From: Methylophaga thalassica MP | GTDB lineage: Bacteria; Pseudomonadota; Gammaproteobacteria; Nitrosococcales; Methylophagaceae | Direction: 5' to 3' | Length of the DNA: 64,000 nt | Assembly: GCF_000214595.1 (NCBI RefSeq) | Contig: NZ_AFIG01000001.1 | Coordinates: 1,530,382-1,594,381, forward strand | In this document: positions 60,880-64,000 of the stretch, in pieces | Numbering within the stretch: the first letter of the stretch is position 1 | How the letters are laid out: every line of letters begins with the position of its first letter | The notes under the pieces: model-generated | Told to the model about the DNA's origin: nothing | Seen by the model: the letters and a program-made list of their open reading frames with translations, nothing else | Databases searched by the model: none | Translations under genes and position numbers: made by a program

Positions 60880-63800
60880 TATTCAACCTCCAGTACTAAT
60901 AAACGATCGCCCATCCCTACCTGTGAGCCGGGTTTTCTGGAGAGAGAACTGACTTTGCCGGCTTGTGGTGCGGTCACCAGGATTTCCATTTTCATCGCTT
61001 CTAAAATCATTAAGGTGTCGCCTTCTTTCACGTCTTGTCCCTCTTCCACTTCAATTTTCCAGATACTGCAATTTAATGGACTATCCACCGAAATAGCATT
61101 GTCAGCCAATGGCAATAAGGCTTCATCGACCTCCGCTTGCTGATCACCGCTATCAAAATGTAATAAACCATCACGCTTCCAGCGTTCTAATTCTTCGTTG
61201 AACGCCTGCTGGCGTGTCGCGGTGAAGGCATCAATTTCTGCCTGATGTTTTTCTATAAACGTGTTGTAGTCTTTTAAATTGAAACGGGTTTCTTCAATCT
61301 TTAATTCATAGTTACCATGAATAAAATCACGACGAATCTGCATTAACTCATCATGACTGACTTCATAAAAGCGAATTTGGTCAAAAAAGCGTAATAACCA
61401 GGGCTGCGTGAACTCTTTGGTTTTCTCGTAACGATTCCACATTTGCAGAGTCCGTCCGATAAACTGATAACCACCCGGCCCTTCCATGCCATACACACAT
61501 AAATAAGAGCCACCGATACCGACCGAGTTTTCCGCCGTCCAGGTTCTGGCCGGGTTATATTTCGTCGTCACCAGACGGTGTCTTGGATCCATCGGCGTCG
61601 CTACGGGGGCCCCCAGATACACATCACCCAGTCCCATCACCAGATAACTGGCATCAAACACGATTTTTTTGACGTCATCCACGGAATCAAGCCCATTGAT
61701 TCGACGGATAAACTCAATATTGTCAGGACACCAAGGGGCATTTTGTCTGACCGATTGCATATACTTTTCACTGGCCAGACGACAAGCTTCGTCATCCCAG
61801 GAGATCGGGATATGCACAATCCGGGTGGGCAAATCTAAGTCATCCACATGCTGAATATCTTTTTCTGCCTGCTTTAACACGGCCATCAACTCATCGAGTG
61901 ATAACACCATGCTGTCATAATGAACCTGTAGCGAACGGATACCTGGCGTCAGTTCTAAAATGCCCGTCACCGCCTGTTCCTGTAACCACAGCATTAAGGC
62001 ATGCACTTTAAACCGAAGATTGATATCTAAAGTTTGCTCACCAAACTCCACCAATAGATAGTGATCACCTGCCAGTCGATAGGTAATATCCATGCCAGTT
62101 GAAGTATCTTTGCTGATAGCATGCACAGGTGTATCGATAGCTGCAGTCTCTACTGACACAGCTTGTTGACTGAGGCCATCAATCGCCTGGTTTTGTGCAC
62201 GTTCTAAGGCATTCGCTGTTTCAATCGATACCGGCACAAATCGCACCGTATCACCGGCTTTTAACTGTCCTACCTTCCATAAATCTGCCGTGATAACGGT
62301 TGCCGGACAAACAAAACCACCCAGCGAGGGGCCATCTGGGCCCAGAATAATCGGCATATCCCCAGTGAAATCGATTGAACCGACCGCGTAAGCGTTATCG
62401 TGAATATTAGACGGATGTAAGCCAGCTTCACCGCCGTCGGTTCTCGCCCACTCTGGTCTTGGGCCAATCAAACGCACACCAGTACGACTGGAGTTGTAGT
62501 GTATTTTCCAGTCCGTATTAAAGAACATCTCAATATCACTATCAGTGAAAAAATCCGGTGCGCCATGCGGCCCATACACCACATGAATGTCCCAGTGATG
62601 TTGAATTTCAGGCTGAGAATCCAGGGCTAGTGTGGCTGTATCAGAAACCGGTTGTTCAGGCAGGATATGTAATACATCACCCGTTTTCAGCGTCCGCCCT
62701 ACATGACCACCAAATTGGCCTAAAGTGAACGTAGAACGTGAACCTAAATATTCCGGACATTGAATACCACCAGCCACTAATAGATAGGCTCTGGCGCCAG
62801 CACCTTTGACCTGTCCTAATTTCAGCTTGTCACCGGCTTTTACTGAAATAACTTGCCATGCGGATTGTGGTTCGCCATTTAACTCAATGCTCAGTTCGGC
62901 ACCCGTCACCACAATGCTGGTTGCGACATTAAAACTCAGCTCAGGACCAGACAAAGTGATCTCCAGCCCCGCGCAGGATTCATCATTAGCTAATAAACGA
63001 TTGCCAAGACGGAAAGACAAACTGTCGAATGGACCTGATGGTGGAACACCGATATCCCAGTAGCCGACACGTGCAGGGTAATCCTGAATGGTTGTCATCG
63101 TGCCTGGAGACAAGATATTGATAGTCGAAGGCTGGTAAACAAAACTATCCAGATAACGTGTAGTGACCGCAGCGTTTAAAAACGCCTCATCTTGTAAAAT
63201 CTGACCTACATAATCAGCATTGGTCTCAATGCCATAGACCTGCAGTTCATCTAAGGCAGCCAATAATTTCTGATGGGCCAGTTCACGGCTATCAGCATGG
63301 CTGATAATTTTCGCCAGCATCGGATCATAAAATGGTGAAACTTCAATACCGGCTTTCACCCAGTAATCGACACGAATCGCGTCACTCTTAGGCCAAATGA
63401 CTTCTGTCAGTAAGCCCGAAGATGGTTGGAACTGTTTATGCGGATCTTCAGCATAGAGTCTGACCTGAATCGCATGGCCTTTTGGCTCAGGCGCAGTGGC
63501 AGGTAACTGCGATTCTTTAGCACCGACTTCCACCATCCAGCGAACCAGATCCACACCATAGACTTCTTCCGTAACCCCATGCTCAACCTGCAAACGGGTA
63601 TTCACTTCCAGGAAGTAAAACTGTTGATTATCGGCGTCATAGACAAACTCCACCGTGCCGGCACTGCGATAGTGAATCGCTGACATTAATCTGACCGCCA
63701 CTTCCTGCATATCAGCACGGACATCGTCAGGAATATTCGGTGCTGGTGCTTCTTCAATCACTTTCTGATTACGACGCTGGCTGGAACAGTCCCGATCCCC

Positions 63801-64000
63801 CAGAGCTAACACATGACCTTCACCATCACCCATCACCTGTACTTCGATATGACGAGCACGGGTGATAAATTTCTCCAGAAAGACCCCATCATTGGAAAAG
63901 TTATTGGCACTCAGGTTTTTCACAGAGTTAAACGCCTGACGCAGTGAAGCTTCATCATCACAGCGGTTCATACCGATACCGCCGCCGCCAGCTGTGGATT
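60879..64000 (-). CDS. uca: Urea carboxylase, partial (N-terminus beyond the window)
   Basis: The frame is open to the window end (about 1040 residues present) and reads STAGGGGIGMNRC just before the first in-window methionine. Visible domains in order: the rest of the biotin-carboxylase ATP-grasp (HIEVQVMGDGEGHVLALGDRDCS, FLEVNTRLQVEH), biotin-carboxylase C-terminal, the KipA-like then KipI-like carboxyltransferase domains (AHS2/AHS1), and a biotinyl domain with lysine in LEAMKME, 36 residues from the end. It carboxylates urea to allophanate with ATP, feeding the coupled atzF. The true start and any UCA-associated genes lie to the right. Confidence 0.95.
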   Translation of the reverse strand, partial: STAGGGGIGMNRCDDEASLRQAFNSVKNLSANNFSNDGVFLEKFITRARHIEVQVMGDGEGHVLALGDRDCSSQRRNQKVIEEAPAPNIPDDVRADMQEVAVRLMSAIHYRSAGTVEFVYDADNQQFYFLEVNTRLQVEHGVTEEVYGVDLVRWMVEVGAKESQLPATAPEPKGHAIQVRLYAEDPHKQFQPSSGLLTEVIWPKSDAIRVDYWVKAGIEVSPFYDPMLAKIISHADSRELAHQKLLAALDELQVYGIETNADYVGQILQDEAFLNAAVTTRYLDSFVYQPSTINILSPGTMTTIQDYPARVGYWDIGVPPSGPFDSLSFRLGNRLLANDESCAGLEITLSGPELSFNVATSIVVTGAELSIELNGEPQSAWQVISVKAGDKLKLGQVKGAGARAYLLVAGGIQCPEYLGSRSTFTLGQFGGHVGRTLKTGDVLHILPEQPVSDTATLALDSQPEIQHHWDIHVVYGPHGAPDFFTDSDIEMFFNTDWKIHYNSSRTGVRLIGPRPEWARTDGGEAGLHPSNIHDNAYAVGSIDFTGDMPIILGPDGPSLGGFVCPATVITADLWKVGQLKAGDTVRFVPVSIETANALERAQNQAIDGLSQQAVSVETAAIDTPVHAISKDTSTGMDITYRLAGDHYLLVEFGEQTLDINLRFKVHALMLWLQEQAVTGILELTPGIRSLQVHYDSMVLSLDELMAVLKQAEKDIQHVDDLDLPTRIVHIPISWDDEACRLASEKYMQSVRQNAPWCPDNIEFIRRINGLDSVDDVKKIVFDASYLVMGLGDVYLGAPVATPMDPRHRLVTTKYNPARTWTAENSVGIGGSYLCVYGMEGPGGYQFIGRTLQMWNRYEKTKEFTQPWLLRFFDQIRFYEVSHDELMQIRRDFIHGNYELKIEETRFNLKDYNTFIEKHQAEIDAFTATRQQAFNEELERWKRDGLLHFDSGDQQAEVDEALLPLADNAISVDSPLNCSIWKIEVEEGQDVKEGDTLMILEAMKMEILVTAPQAGKVSSLSRKPGSQVGMGDRLLVLEVE

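Noticed and set aside
1-64000. CRISPR array, prophage or insertion sequence
   Set aside because: No regularly spaced short repeats, phage structural genes, transposase or IS inverted repeats were seen anywhere in the window.

Overview
The window reads as the chromosome of a gammaproteobacterium of moderate to low G+C. The evidence is the familiar gammaproteobacterial gene orders: recA-recX-alaS-lysC-csrA-tRNA-Ser, rpe-gph-trpE-trpG-trpD-trpC next to a Crp/Vfr regulator, tsaB-cmoA-cmoB, and tamA-tamB. The style (acetaldehyde dehydrogenase plus acetyl-CoA synthetase, urea carboxylase plus allophanate hydrolase, a P-type proton ATPase, MtfA-like and DUF proteins) would fit a marine methylotroph such as Methylophaga or a relative. 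That genus-level guess is inference from memory of gene content, not shown by the sequence.

Layout. 1-5 kb: the tail of a metal-transporting P-type ATPase, a metY gene broken by a one-base deletion, rlmF, a zinc-sensing diguanylate cyclase like DgcZ, and an aminotransferase. 5-11.4 kb: dksA, and the tamA-tamB outer-membrane assembly pair on the minus strand. 11.4-17 kb: an AraC-type activator divergent from an aldehyde dehydrogenase, then acsA, hslR and a MazG-like pyrophosphatase. 17-19 kb: moaA, a DUF2892 protein, a YccA/Bax-inhibitor protein and tRNA-Ser(UGA). 19.4-25.4 kb: a tightly coupled cluster of an archaeal-type AMP/thymidine phosphorylase, a PRPP synthetase, a P3A proton ATPase and an M90 peptidase, preceded by an FNR-like palindrome. 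25.4-35 kb: small secreted or unknown proteins, the tRNA-modification operon tsaB-cmoA-cmoB, yceI-cytochrome b561, a YgiQ radical-SAM protein, an L,D-transpeptidase, a spermidine-synthase-like protein and a DUF3530 protein. 35-42.5 kb: the rpe-gph-trpEGDC operon, a Crp-like regulator, OsmC, VOC and YcgL proteins. 42.4-51.3 kb: mutS, pncC, recA, recX, alaS, lysC and csrA. 51.3-51.8 kb: tRNA-Ser(GCU) and two identical tRNA-Arg(ACG) genes.

The main accessory element lies at 51.7-53.6 kb. A 1.85-kb AT-rich insertion sits in the second tRNA-Arg gene and is bounded by an exact 52-bp direct repeat (tRNA 3' half plus 7 bp). It carries no integrase, only two divergent genes: a small single-span membrane protein and a 335-residue protein with a C-terminal HEPN-like R-x4-H motif. 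This is the best candidate here for an undescribed system, possibly defensive, but the function is inference.

53.8-64 kb: a DUF2726 protein, a chemoreceptor, an LTA-synthase-like sulfatase-fold enzyme, a glycine-zipper protein, and the urea amidolyase pair (allophanate hydrolase and urea carboxylase, the latter cut by the window end).
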